DNA of 64,000 nt. It comes from Strix aluco. Taxonomy: Eukaryota; Chordata; Aves; Strigiformes; Strigidae. Position 1 is the first letter of the stretch, and every line of letters starts with the position of its first letter. The translations under genes and the position numbers were made by a program. A model generated the notes under the pieces. It did not search any database and had not been told where the DNA came from. It saw only the letters and a program-made list of their open reading frames with translations. The stretch covers positions 65,656,463 to 65,720,462 of the forward strand of contig NC_133971.1 in the NCBI RefSeq assembly GCF_031877795.1, in the 5' to 3' direction. Shown here one piece after another: positions 23,201 through 34,470 of the stretch.

Positions 23201-24521
23201 AATAAATATTTCACATGGAAAATACTTTCTGAGCAATAACCATCTGGCAGACATGCACTATCCAGAGTGAAGTTAGGGAGAATTTGCTGGTGCCCACAAC
23301 AGGACAGCAATGATTATACAAAAAATTTCATACTAGAAGTTTATAAATCACTTTAATAGTTGCCGGGTATGCTGTTTGATGTTGTACACTTCTACAACAG
23401 AGACATAAAGAAAAAACCCAGTATGTTTGCATTTATTTATCCTATAAGAAGCTTTGAAAGTTATGGTTATGTTGTTAATAAAAATTACTAGATTATGGTA
23501 TGTGCTGTGTGTGTGCTTGCATATTCATATACAGGTAAGTCTTGAATGTCTTGAGCCACCAGGTGATACTTAGAGGAGCTGATCACAAATAATAGCTCAT
23601 GAAGCTCTGACACTGTGTAGCTGCACTTGTGAGCATGGAGCACAACTCAGGGTCTGAACTGTATGTCCATGGGCTTCTTGCTCCACAGCACAAGTTAGCC
23701 CTTACCTCAGCTGTGTATGGTTAGTGCACTCAGTGGGACATAAGGACAGACCCAAAGGCTTCCTGCTGCTACATGCAGGTTTCTCATGTAAGTGTAATGG
23801 CTGTGTTTGAAGTTGGCTTAACCAGATGCTGACACTATCAGGCTGTGTTTGAGAAAAATATGTTTTGACAAACACTAGTGAAAGTTACACAAAGGAACAC
23901 TGAAGACATAAACCAACGTGGTTCTGGTGGAGCAAAGCATGTGTTCAAGACACTTTTTCAGCATAGTGTCATTGTTGGGTTAAGGTGCTCCAAGATGAAG
24001 TTGCCACTGAAAAGGGTGATTATGCCTTGCTCCCAGGTACATGTCCTTGCTACTTCTTTCCTACTGAAACAAGGAATTGTTTGGCAAGTCAGATCAGCTT
24101 GTTGATCTGGTTGAAAACTATGCCTTCAAGAAAGAAATACAAGCCTTCAGTAAGATCAGAGGACTGACATGTCTCATGGTTGAGGGATCACTACAACCAG
24201 TGCAAGCATGGCAAGTTTGACCAGCTGGATGTCACGGGAGGAGCAGGACTGCTCCTTTTAACACCAATATGGCCTAAGATCAGCTCAGGGTGACACTGAA
24301 ACCATACCCTCACTTAGGATCCCCTGTTGGTTCAGCAAAGTGTTGCTCCTGTCTCTTGGGGGGATAACAGAGCTCCTGGCAAAAGCAGCTCCTGACTTCT
24401 CTCAGGAGGAATCTCTTTTGGAATGCAAAAGTCTTAAGAAGCCACAGGTACAATTTACGCCTCTGCATTTCCTAAGTGAATTGATGTGACTCTCACTAAT
24501 TGAATGCTTTTTTTCTTTCAG

Positions 24522-24597
24522 CTACAGCTGGGAACATTTGCAGGCTGGCTCCAAGTCCTCTGAAGGTGCTAGTAGTCTTTATGGAAATTTTAGCTAA
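24522..24597 (+). CDS. Second candidate terminal exon, unidentified
   Basis: A near-ideal 3' splice site precedes it: branch-like CTAAT, then GCTTTTTTTCTTTCAG, with AG at 24520-24521. After one base, 24 open codons reach TAA (24595-24597). The frame begins with one leftover base, the same phase as the candidate exon at 19835. AATAAA occurs at 24643-24648 and 24657-24662. The peptide (YSWEHLQAGSKSSEGASSLY...) matches nothing I know. The short length makes the coding claim weak. The splice site is the strongest part of the evidence. Confidence 0.2.
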
Positions 24598-26149
24598 ACT
24601 GGTATAGCTACAGACAGAGTTAAATCCTTATTATTGAGGGAAAATAAATAAGAGAAAATAAACAAACATTAGATCTACCCCCTCCTAGCAGCCCTCGCAG
24701 CCTACACCTCCACTTAAAATTATCTTAGCACCTATTTTTGTGGGGCTGGTGTCTTGCTCTGTGATCTCTGCCTACCTGGTCCCAAAGAGTTATTATGGAC
24801 ATGTCTCACATAAAGATTTCTTTGCTTACCCCCTGGTGAAGTAAACACCATCAGACAAAAATAACTCTATCTCTGCCTTGATTGCAGTATGAAGCAGTTT
24901 ATCTTTGTTCCCTATAGCCAAGCTTGTAGAAAATATTAAATTTCATATTATTACCTTTTCTTTGGGCCTGAAATACCTTGAGAAAGAAGGGTTTTCATGG
25001 CCTTCTAATAGTATGCTAATAATAAACTCAGAATAGTTGTCAGAAGTAAACTGATTCATAATCGATATTGCCAGGAAGGCACGCTTAATGCAAAAGAAGT
25101 ATGTGGGCAGAGGAGTGAAATAAGCCCATTAAAGGAACTAATGTGACCCTCTATATATAGAAGTTAATGGCAATAAATACCAATAAAATAAAATTTATAT
25201 AGATGATAAAAATGAAATATATGATTCTGGTGGCTGATACGTGATACGTGATTCTTTTTCTTTTCCTTTCTTACATCTCTTCCCTTACCATAAGGTACCT
25301 AAATAAGTCCTAGATTGTATGATGGGAATATTCCAGAGAAAAGTCACATGAGAAAAGACTAGAGGCATCTCCACAGAAGGACAAAGCCATTGCACTGCTG
25401 AATGTTGTATCCCCTATAGTTTTTATGTCTAATTTAGTAGTGGAATGGAGTTTGTACCCTCAGCTTTCTCTTCAGCACTTGAGATGAGCTATGTGCTAAG
25501 GAGTGGGGCTCATAAAGGCCATCATTAGTAAGTTCTTAGTATGGGACTGTATAAATGAGAAATGGGAAGAAACAAGTACCAAGGTTAGTCTGTTCCTTTC
25601 AGGTAGGTAGCTTTCTGTCTTTCACTGGACTTCTAAGGAACTGTCTGCCTTTCCTGACTCCTTTTCATAAAACAGCCCTGATGTAAATAAACGTTTCTTT
25701 TATTTAAAGAAAAATGGTGAAATTTAAAATTATCCTTTATTCAACCAGCTGTTACCCCTTAGTGTTACAGTACAGTGGTATGATACAGCACATAAATAAA
25801 TGAAACCCATTCTCTGCTAGTATCAGGAAGACTGGCAATGCTTTAGCAGAAGCATGGGAACTGAAACATCAGTTGGATGGCTCTTGGGAAAGAGGTTGGG
25901 GAAGGAAAGGGAAAGCTAAGAAAAGAGAAGAGTGAGTCAAGTAAGTCAGAGGGACAGGGGAGATTGGCAAAGTGATAAGTATCTCTTCTCATTCTCCACT
26001 TTTAATCCTAAACTGTCCACAAACCCTCTGTATGTTTCTCAACTCCAGATAATATTCAAATTGAGAGTCAAATTGCATATATCCTAAAATATCATTTTCA
26101 AGATGCACCAAAAAAATGAGCCTAAGACAATTTTAATAGACTAAATCCT

Positions 26150-26161
26150 GGGGGGGGGGGG
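26150..26161 (+). repeat. G12 homopolymer
   Basis: Twelve consecutive G on the plus strand, followed by an A-rich stretch. It is length-variable and error-prone in sequencing. Confidence 0.9.
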
Positions 26162-26494
26162 AAAAAGAAAAGCTTGTATTTTTACTTCGGGGTTTTCAAC
26201 TATTCTCTGCCGGGTTAGTATATGATGTCTGCCAACAAAAATATCTTTTAAATAACCTCCAGACCTACAAACCTATGAACCAAGTTCTGCAATAAAGTGA
26301 CTGTAGGCCTCCACTAGTATCAACATGCAAAGGAGTCATGGCCAGCCAGCTGCATAACTCCCCAGGTCAGACCAGGGCTGTGTCCATCCCTCGTACTGTG
26401 CTGAGTTCATCAAGTCCTGGACAGTAATGCCTGGCTCTTGCAAGATGTTCTGTCCTCACAAGTTGCAAAGGTACTTTGTAAAATTTTAATCAGT

Positions 26495-26640
26495 GAGCTC
26501 AGTAAGTATTGCCATTCTCATTTTACAGGTGGATAAACAGATGCACAGATGTTAAGTGGTTTATCGAAGGTCTTAGAGGAAGTAGGTGGCAGAGCTGAGA
26601 GTGTTAAGTCAGAAGTCTTCAGGAAGACTAACTCTCATGA
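26495..26640 (-). mobile_element. MIR/CORE-SINE-like relic
   Basis: The plus strand reads like the reverse complement of a MIR-type SINE: CATTTTACAGGTGGATAAAC, then GCACAGATGTTAAGTGG, then AGTAGGTGGCAGAGCTGAGA. These match the family's characteristic blocks (fraction that reads as TTTTACAGATGAGGAAAC, GAGGTTAAGTGAC, AGTGGCAGAGC). The copy is very diverged, as expected for an ancient amniote repeat. Confidence 0.65.
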
Positions 26641-28924
26641 CCTTGATCTAAGTGACACTTTCATTGGAAGGCATCTCATTATTCACATCTGCTTTTTTGT
26701 ATAATAGAGATATTTATTTCCCATTACAGGAAAGGGGAACTATAAGAAATGGTCAATTACGAGAACAAGGCTAAAATCACCAATAAGACAAGGGAGGATG
26801 TTTACTGCTGAGAGGAGTACAGTGTTGAGTAAGTTGGGAGCATGAACATTGTTAGTTCTGACTTCTGCAAACAGACTTTGTTAAACTGGCAACTGTCAAT
26901 ATCTGCTGCATTTCCAGATATGGGCTTAGTTTCCCCAGGGCTGTCTTCCATGCATTCATGTTTTAAACCATATAAACTATGACTTCCTGAAAATAAAAAT
27001 AGCCTTGTTAAACTTAGACTTTCAATAAACTATGTCAGATTACATGAGGCAGGAAAAGTATTTCTTTGCCTAATAAAAGTTTGCAGCTAGTAACAAGACA
27101 TTTTAAGACTTAAAATATATGCAATGTCCTGAGTCTCCTCTCATGTTCACCAGTTTAACTCTGAATGGAATGAATTCTACTACTCACCATACTTAACTTT
27201 CTTCTCGCACTGAAGCTTTTAACAACAATAAAAGCCCAAACCCTACATCTGAATTCTTCTATCAGACAGAGAAGTGAACAGCAGGACTTCAATCTACATG
27301 CAACTTTGTGAACAGTCTCACTGAAAGCAATAGAACTGTTCCCATACAAGGGGATAAAAAGGAAAGAAGAGTCTGTCTTTTTTACTTGTGAGGCAGATTG
27401 CTATTCTAGAGATATCCACAGGTCACATTTTTGGTGAAATTGCAGCTCTGGAGGCTCACTGCCAAGTCATGTAGGCAGGGTTTAACTGCTGGGCTACCTG
27501 CACTCCCTTCAGAACAGGCACTCGGTGAGGGCAGGCAGTACAAGGTAGAGCACTGTGACAAGCATCGTCAGATACAAGTAGCTTTGCATTTTCAAACATG
27601 CTAAATGAATAAGACAACTTGTATGTGTGATGTTTGACATAGGTGTGTGAAAGACTAAGTCTTATTAATGTATTAGAGTTATTGCAATGATGTTTTCAGA
27701 GGAAAATTAAAAAGGAAAGCTAAATCCTTCAGAAATCTCCTGAGATCCAAGCATAAGCAAAGTGCTATACCATCTTCCTGAGTTTATCTGCAGGCCTGAA
27801 TCACAGGGTTTGGAGTGCCTTTTGTCTGTCCGCCACAACATGTGTGTCAAGCGAGTTAGAGAATGTGGGTTTTATTCCCTTTTTGTGGTTAAAAAGGGAC
27901 CCTTTGCATTGTCAAAGAACAGACATTCATTCAGTCTAGCCCAGTCAAAAGCACAAGTCAAGGACATTATTTCCTTGCTGGAAGAGGACACTGAAGATGG
28001 GTCCCCTTCTTCCATAGGTATTTTCACTCATCCCCGTCAGTAGCTCTTTTCCTTTCACTTCTGTATTGCTGCAGGAGATCTATAACTGTTCGTGATTACA
28101 AACCCACTTCACCATTGACAGCAGAGCAAAGAGACAACTAGGAAAGATATGTAGGAGAAGCAGCAGCTAAGAACATAGCTTTCTGCAGCACCTTGCTGCC
28201 AGCCAGAGGAGAAATTATAGAGCTATGTACAATATTTTCTGCAACAGTTATTTTATCTGGGTTAATAGAAGCATGAAATGAGAGAAAGCCAGCTTGCAGA
28301 ATTAGCAGCCTTGCAGTATTAGCATCTTGTGGCCATATAAAGACAGCAATCTCTAAAGTTGATTCAGTTGTTTCTCTCCAGATAGCACTATTGGCAATGA
28401 CTCAAGGATACAAAACGAATTACAGCAGAACCACTGATACAAATGGGAATAAAGAAAAACAATGGGGATGTTTTTAATGAACCACTTGCCCTGTTATAGA
28501 CAGTTTTCAAAAGTTATTTTTACGATTAGTTTATATTTATACACTGTTATTTGCAAATCTGCTCTTGCTAGTATGTACCAGTGACTCGGTTTGTAAGTCA
28601 CTTCTCCATTTTTTATGCCCTCATAGGAGTTTGTGGTTGTTGGAGCATCATGAAACTGGTTCTCTCTCTCTGTCAACCATGCATGCATGCACATGTATTT
28701 GACGTAAATACTTATTAATTCTCAGTAGAGGATACAACTACAACAATCAAACAGTCCTTAAATGGCCAGGGGCCAACAGTCTGATTTTTGAACAATATGG
28801 AAGTGAAACATTCTATGCCCAGCTGTTCTATTTACATCTTTTGTTGTACATCGGTGACTTCAGAAGGCCTAAGTTAATTTTTACGGCACTTCTACATTTT
28901 GCAGTCTTTCTGTCACAATAGGTT
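26641..28924. other. AT-rich stretch with no gene seen
   Basis: The longest frame, 27762-28043 plus (93 codons), has no recognised motif and no clear splice frame. A short ATGC-type repeat lies near 28678-28691. Nothing else could be supported. Confidence 0.45.
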
Positions 28925-28935
28925 TATCTGAAACC

Positions 28936-29597
28936 ATGATGTCCCTTCACAATAGATTCAAGGCCCTGGAACTTTTGAGTGAAAAAGAGAAGGAGGAAGA
29001 GAATGAGACAAACAAGGAGGAAGACTAAGGTCCACCAAGGCCAGGTCATTCTGGACCAGGTATTAAAACCAGTTCTAAAAAGAACCCCAGAAGAGTCATT
29101 GTAGTGGGTGACTCCATTCTGAGGGCTGTCGAAGGCCTCATATGCAGACCAGATGCACTTCATAGGGAAGTCTGCTGCCTCCCTGGGGCCTGTGTCAAGG
29201 ACCTCACGGCAAAACTCCCCGCTCTAGTGAGACCCAAGAACTACTACCCTCTCCTGGTTTTTCAGGTAGATAACGACGACATTAGCAGGAGAAGGCCTAA
29301 AGCAATGAAGAGAGATTTCAGGTCCTTGGGGAAAATGATTAAGGGGTCGGGGGCAAAAATTGTGTTCTCCTCCATCCCTTCAGTTGGGGGGATGGATGAA
29401 GAAGAATACGGGAGATCTCAACAGATGAACTTGTGGCTCCAAGACTGGTGTTACCGTCACGGCTTCTGATTGTTCAATCATGGATTGGTATACAGGACGC
29501 CAGAATTTTTGGCATCAGATGGATGCACCTGTCCCAGAGGGGAAAAAGGATCTTGGGGCAGGAGGTAGGTGGGCTCATTGAGAGAGCTGTAAACTAG
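28936..29597 (+). pseudogene. CR1 ORF1 remnant (esterase/SGNH-like domain)
   Basis: In CR1 elements ORF1 encodes an RNA-binding/esterase-like protein used in retrotransposition. Here a frame starts at ATG 28936 (SLHNRFKALELLSEKEK) and is broken by TAA at 29026-29028. It resumes in frame with VIVVGDSILRAVEGLICRPD, where the GDS block is the SGNH-hydrolase nucleophile motif. It continues through REVCCLPGACVKDLTAKLP to RHGF, where TGA (29467-29469) interrupts. The last part (NHGLVYRTPEFLASDG, then HLSQRGKRILGQEVGGLIER in a shifted frame) ends at TAG 29595-29597. Overall: two stops and one frameshift. Confidence 0.85.
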
Positions 29598-29599
29598 AT

Positions 29600-30400
29600 T
29601 TGAAGGGGGAAGGGGGCAAAACATCAGCCCATCTGCAGTGCATGTATACCAATGCACACAGCATGGGTAACAAACAGGAGGAGCCTGAAGCCATGATGAA
29701 ACAGGAAAATTATGACGTAGTGGCTCTCACAGAAACATGGTGGCATGTCTCCCATGACTGGAGTGTGCCAGTTGATGGCTACAAGCTCTTTAGGAGGGAT
29801 AGACAAGGAAGGAGAGGTGGTGGGGTGGTGCTGTATGTTAGGGACTGTTATGATTGCTTTGTGTAAAAGTGTAGTGAAGACAGGGTGGAGTGTCTTGGTG
29901 TTAGAATCAGGGGGAAGGCCAACAGGGCAGATGTTGTAGTAGGAGTCCACTATACGCCACCCAGCCAGGACAGAGAGGTGGGTGAAATATTCTATAGGCA
30001 CTTAGGAGAAATCTCACAATCGCTTGCCCTTCTTCTTGTGGGAGACTTTAACTTCCCAGACATCTGCTGGAAATACAACACAGCAGAGCGGGACCAGTCC
30101 CGGACATTCCTGGAAAGTGTGGGAGATAACTTCCTGACGCAGCTGGTGAGTAAACCGACCAGAGAAGGTGCCCTGCTGGACCTCCTCTTTGTGAACAGAG
30201 AAGGACTGGTGGAAGATGTGGCAGTTGGAGGATGACTAGGGCACAGCGATCATGAAACAATTGAGTTCTCTGTTCTTAGAGAGGCCAGGAGATGGGGCAG
30301 CAGAACTGACATCCTGGACTTCCAAAGGGCTGACTTTGTCTTGTTTAGGCACCTGCTTCACAGGATCCTTTGGGAGATGGTCCTGGAGGGTATAGGGGTT
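29600..30400 (+). pseudogene. CR1 ORF2 N-terminal endonuclease (EEP family) remnant
   Basis: The apurinic-like endonuclease of CR1 nicks the target DNA. Family landmarks are visible in one frame: YTNAHSMGNKQEE, the catalytic Glu in ALTETWW, the RRDRQGRRGGGV block, GVHYTPPSQ, the catalytic VGDFNFPDI, and GHSDHETIEF just after the second stop. Stops occur at 29864-29866 (TAA) and 30233-30235 (TGA), and the frame is lost near 30400, where consensus material is missing. No ATG is evident at the start; the frame opens soon after the ORF1 stop, as in other CR1 copies. Confidence 0.87.
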
Positions 30401-30765
30401 CAGGAAGGCACTTAATGGCTCAGGAGCAGGCAGTCCCCAGGTGCTGTAAGAGAAGCCGGCGACAGAAAAGACCACCCTGGCTAAACAGGGAGCTTTGTCT
30501 GCAACTCAGGGAGAAAAGGAGAGTTTTCCGCTTTTGGAAGAAGGGGCTAGTGACTCACAATGATTACAAAGATGCTGTGAGGCTATGCAGGGTGGAAATC
30601 AGGAGGTCTAAAGCCCAGCTAGAAATTAATCTGGCTTCAGCAGTCAAGGACAAGAAATGTTTCTATAAGTATGTGAGCAGCAAAAGAAAGACCAGGGAGA
30701 GCCTCCATCCCCTGCTAGATGCAGTAGGAAACATGTGCTTAATGCCTTCTTTGCCTCAGTTTTAA
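30400..30765 (+). pseudogene. CR1 ORF2 linker between endonuclease and RT
   Basis: The frame (within 30370-30765) shows the conserved inter-domain stretch AQEQAVPRCCKRS, then PPWLNRELCLQLREKRRVFR, then KKCFYKYVSSKRKTRESLHP. It is out of register with the endonuclease before it and the RT after it. A small deletion near 30730-30740 removes the segment that normally precedes LNAFFASVF. Confidence 0.8.
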
Positions 30766-32342
30766 GTAGAAAGACTAGTTGTATTGAAGGAATCCAACCT
30801 TCTCAGCCAGAAGACAGAGACTGGGAGAACGACCCCCCTGCAATCCAGGAGACAGTCAGTGACCTACTGCATCACACAGACACACACAAGTCTATGGGAC
30901 CAGATGGGATACACCCGAGGGTGCTGAAGGAGCTGGCTGGGGTGCTCGCCAAGCCGCTTTCCATCATTTACCAGCAGTCCTGGCTGACCGGGGAGGTCCT
31001 GACAGATTGGAAATTGGCCAATGTGACGTCCATCTATAAGAAGGGTCAGAAGGATGATCCGGGAAATTACAGACCTGTCAACTTGACTTTGGTGCCCGGG
31101 AAGCTGATGGAGCAGCTCATCCTGAGTACCAACCCACAACACATGCGGGACAACCAGATGATCAGGCCCAGTCAGCATGGGTTTATGAAAGGCAGGTCCT
31201 GCTTGACAAACCTGATCTCCTTCTACGACAGGGCGACCTGCTTATTGGATGAGGGAAAGGCTGTGGATGTTGTCTACCTTGACTTCAGTAAGGACTTTGA
31301 CACCGTTTCCCACAGCATTCTCCTGGCAAAACTGGCTGCTCGTGGCTTGGATGGGCACACGCTTCGCTGGGTAAAAGTCTGGCTGGATGGCCGGGCCCAA
31401 AGAGTTGTGGTGAATGGAGTTAAATCCAGTTGACGGCCGGTCACAAGTGGTGTCCCCCAGGGCTTGGTTTTGGGGCCACTCCTGTTCAACATCTTTATTG
31501 ATGATCTAGACGAGGGGATCGAGTGCACCCTCAGTAAGTTTGCAGATGACACCAAGTTGGGTGGGAGTGTTGATCTGCTCGAGGGTAGGCAGGCTCTGCA
31601 GAGAGATCTGGACAGGCTGGAGCAATGGGCTAAGGCCAACTGGAGGAGTTTCAATAAGGCCAAATGCCGGGTTCTGCACTTTGGCCACAACAACCCCCAG
31701 CAGCGCTACAGGCTTGGGGAGGAGTGGCTGGAGAGCTGCCAGTCAGAGAGGGACCTGGGGGTGTTGATTGACAGCCGGCTGAACATGAGCCAGCAGTGTG
31801 CCCAGGTGGCCAAGAAGGCCAATGGCATCCTGGTTTGTATCAGAAATAGCGTGGCCAGCAGGGACAGGGAAGTGATCTTCCCCCTGTACTCGGCACTGGT
31901 GAGGCCGCACCTCGATTCCTGGGTTCAGTTTTGGGCCCCTCACTACAAAAAGGACATTGAATTGCTCGAGCGTGTCCAGAGAAGGGCAACGAAGCTGGTG
32001 AAGGGTCTGGAGCACAGGTCGTACGAGGAGTGGCTGAGGGAACTGGGGTTGTTTAGTCTGGAGAAAAGGAGGCTGAGGGGAGACCTCATCGCCCTCTACA
32101 ACTCCCTGACAGGAGGTTGCAGAGAGCGGGGGATGAGTCTTTTTAACCAAGTAATAAGTGACAGGACAAGAGGGAATGGCCTCAAGCTGTGCCAGGGCAG
32201 GTTTAGACTGGATATTAGGAAGTATTTCTTTACAGAACGGGTTGTTGGGCATTGGAATGGGCTGCCCAGGGAGGTGGTGGAGTCCCCATCCCTGGAGGTG
32301 TTTAAGAGTCAGGTCAACATAGCGCTGAGGGATCTGGTGTAG
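30735..32342 (+). pseudogene. CR1 ORF2 reverse transcriptase, one stop
   Basis: A single reading frame of about 535 codons spans the whole RT and C-terminal region, broken only by TGA at 31431-31433 (a Trp position in relatives). Visible in order: LNAFFASVLS, GPDGIHPRVLKELAG, YRPVNLTLVPGKLMEQ, HGFMKGRSCLTNL, motif A VYLDFSKDFDTVSH, motif [17 protein letters not shown], the FADDTKLGG catalytic box, then [20 protein letters not shown] and a C-terminus ending [14 protein letters not shown]. The catalytic aspartates in motifs A and C are present. The single stop is a recent-looking lesion compared with the endonuclease and ORF1. Confidence 0.9.
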
Positions 32343-33274
32343 TTGGGAACTGTCAGTGTGGGGTTGATGGTTGGACTGGATGATCTTCAAGGTCTTTTCC
32401 AACCTAGACAATTCTGTGGTTCTGTGAAACATAAACAAGTATATATGAATGCAGTTTTCTTTTCTGTATTGACAAATGAGGATCCAGCAGTTATCTTTTT
32501 CAAACGAGTAAAATAGAAAATAAATAAATATCATATGTGCAGGGTGGGACTGTAACATGTTCTGAGTATAGGTTGGGAAGCCAACAGTCCCAAATTCTGA
32601 GCCAGATTAGAAGCCACTTTCAAACTTCGATGACAAAGATACATATGTAAATGTACACTTAAGCATTATAATAGGGTACACAGTATGTCAGGGCTACTTA
32701 GAACAGACAGAAAGCCTAACACACTCCAACCAAGTTTTTTCCATGGGTTGCTACAATCAGCTGTGTGAAATAGTTCAGAAAGACAGTTTCTACACAAGCA
32801 AGTAGCATGGTGCAACAACAGCAGTGCAGTAGAGCAAAGCACTCAGTGCAGAGGTCTACAGTACTCATGTCTACACTACACACGTTCTGGAGGTTTTGGA
32901 AGACAAATGCAGGTGTGAACAAATTGAAAATTCCTGAATCCTCAGTACTTTAAAGGAAAAAATATTATAAGCAAAAGAGACAATTGGAAAAAAGAAACTG
33001 CTGCAAAATGTGCCTGTGGCCAAATTTTCTTTTTTTTTTTTTTTTTTCCTTTGGATTATAGTTCTGTATGAACTGAGCAGCAGCAAAGACATTTTTTTCA
33101 GCATCAATCTGGGTTGAAACAAACCATTTTGATAAAAACCTGGGGAGAAAGTTTTGTATTTCAGTGGGTAGCCTGGAACCATCAGAGTGGTACCAAGACC
33201 TCCCAACTTGGTCATTTAACCATCCTCACCTCCTCCTTCATGATAGCTTCTTACTTTTGCTTGTTCCATCATGT

Positions 33275-33430
33275 TCTTCATCTTGACTGTGGGCTCCTCA
33301 AGGCAGGATCTATTTCTACATATGTGAGAACTCTCTTGTTCTGGTTTTAAATATGACATAGTGGGGTTTTGGATGCTGCCCCAAGTTAAACAGTAAACAA
33401 CAACAAAATTAACAATAATGATATTTAATA
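33275..33430 (+). mobile_element. Ancient sauropsid LINE/SINE 3'-tail relic
   Basis: GACTGTGGGCTCCTCAAGGC then AGGATCTATTT, and further on ACATAGTGGGGTTTTGG and GTAAACAACAACAAAATTAA. These follow the order of the widespread reptile/bird tail that reads like 'GACTGTAAGCTCTTTGGGGC ... ACAATGGGGTCCTGG ... AATAATAATAA'. Strongly diverged; the exact family is not asserted. Confidence 0.5.
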
Positions 33431-34384
33431 TCCTGAGCTTCCATTACATTTCTAGACTGCTCCTGCTCCCTGTTTTCAAAGCAGTTGACCACCTTGGGAA
33501 GTGAATGAATACATAGCCATTTCCTGCTTCTGTAGGTTCAATTTGTTGTGCTTGTAAAAATTGTATATGCAGTGGTCATATATGGGTGAACTCCCAATGG
33601 ACAGAAGAGCCAGAGAAACTGGTATCTTATTCATTAGTTATAAATTTGAACTGAAATTTGACAGTTGTGAGATTTTCTAACATTAGTATGGGACAAATAG
33701 GCTGTGTCTGCACTATGGGATAGTGTGCTTTGTGGCACATCCCATGTTCTGGTCCACCAACATGCTGAACATAGGACCTGCTGCAGCACACTGCAAGTCC
33801 TCAACAGGCTGCTAATCCTGGTTAGCTCTGTATAAGAAGCAAGGTACAGCCAGGAACAAGAGGCAGGTACAGTGTGTTCCCATATCCCTGGCTGTATCCC
33901 AGCTCTATCGTGGCATAAGTGTGCACTCCTAGACTGAGTCACTGGAAAGACAATCACAACCCAATTAATAATAAAAAGCAAAATGCATGTAACTGGTGGT
34001 GGCAGGTAAACATGAAATTCTCAGAAAAGCTGAGGCACTTTCTGAATCAGAATCTGGCCAGTTCCTGGGTTATAAATTTGTGTGTGTGGAAGAACTGTTT
34101 GATACAGAGTGAGTTTTGGGGAGGGAAGGAGGAATTTTATAGGTTCAAGAGGAGGGTTTAGGTTTTGTGTGTGTGTGTGTTTGTGTGTTCAAGTCTCATT
34201 TGAGAGACTTAGGAGGAGGAAATTTATAAAGGAAGACCAGAGCATATTTAATTGTTCTGTTCCTACACTAGATTGTCTGGGCATAATAAATGGAACATGA
34301 GCCCCATGTCTCTAATTTGATACTTTGAAAGTCCCTCATCTTCTTTCTGCCCAAGGCAGACATCTGTTCTCCTATTAAAGTTCC

Positions 34385-34470
34385 TCTAAAACTAACTAAG
34401 CTTAATCCAGCTTCCATTGAAGTCAGTGGGAATTTTTAAACTGATTTCACTGAGAACAGAAATAGGCCTC
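34385..34470. repeat. Possible ancient sauropsid repeat relic
   Basis: TCCATTGAAGTCAGTGGGAA followed by TTTTTAAACTGATTTCACTG and GAGAACAGAAATAGGCC resembles a common old amniote repeat motif (paired CATTGAAGTCAATGGGA / TGACTTCAATGGGAGCAG). Short and diverged. Confidence 0.35.

Larger units (their letters stand above)
16121..26494. other. 10.4-kb AT-rich stretch, two weak candidate exons
   Basis: Mostly unique sequence without identifiable genes. Two plus-strand segments with good 3' splice sites, short open frames and downstream poly(A) signals (19835 and 24522) are listed separately as weak candidates. Nothing else could be supported. Confidence 0.4.
28925..32427 (+). mobile_element. Near full-length CR1 LINE, inactive
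   Basis: The most complete CR1 in the window, about 3.5 kb. It has ORF1 remnant (28936-29597), ORF2 endonuclease (29600-30400), linker (30400-30765) and RT (30735-32342), then a short 3' UTR ending ATTCTGTGGTTCTGTG at about 32,410-32,427, the CR1 8-bp terminal repeat. The 5' UTR and the beginning of ORF1 are missing or unrecognisable. There are several stops and at least three frameshifts or small deletions, so it cannot mobilise itself. It belongs to a different subfamily from the 13.6/15.3-kb pair, judging by the tail and the protein differences. Confidence 0.93.

Noticed and set aside
23478..23540. Strong donor CAG|GTAAGT near 23,534
   Set aside because: No acceptor or open frame upstream that would make an exon.
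27762..28043. 93-codon plus frame with an acidic C-terminal part
   Set aside because: No recognised family and no good splice sites or poly(A) context.
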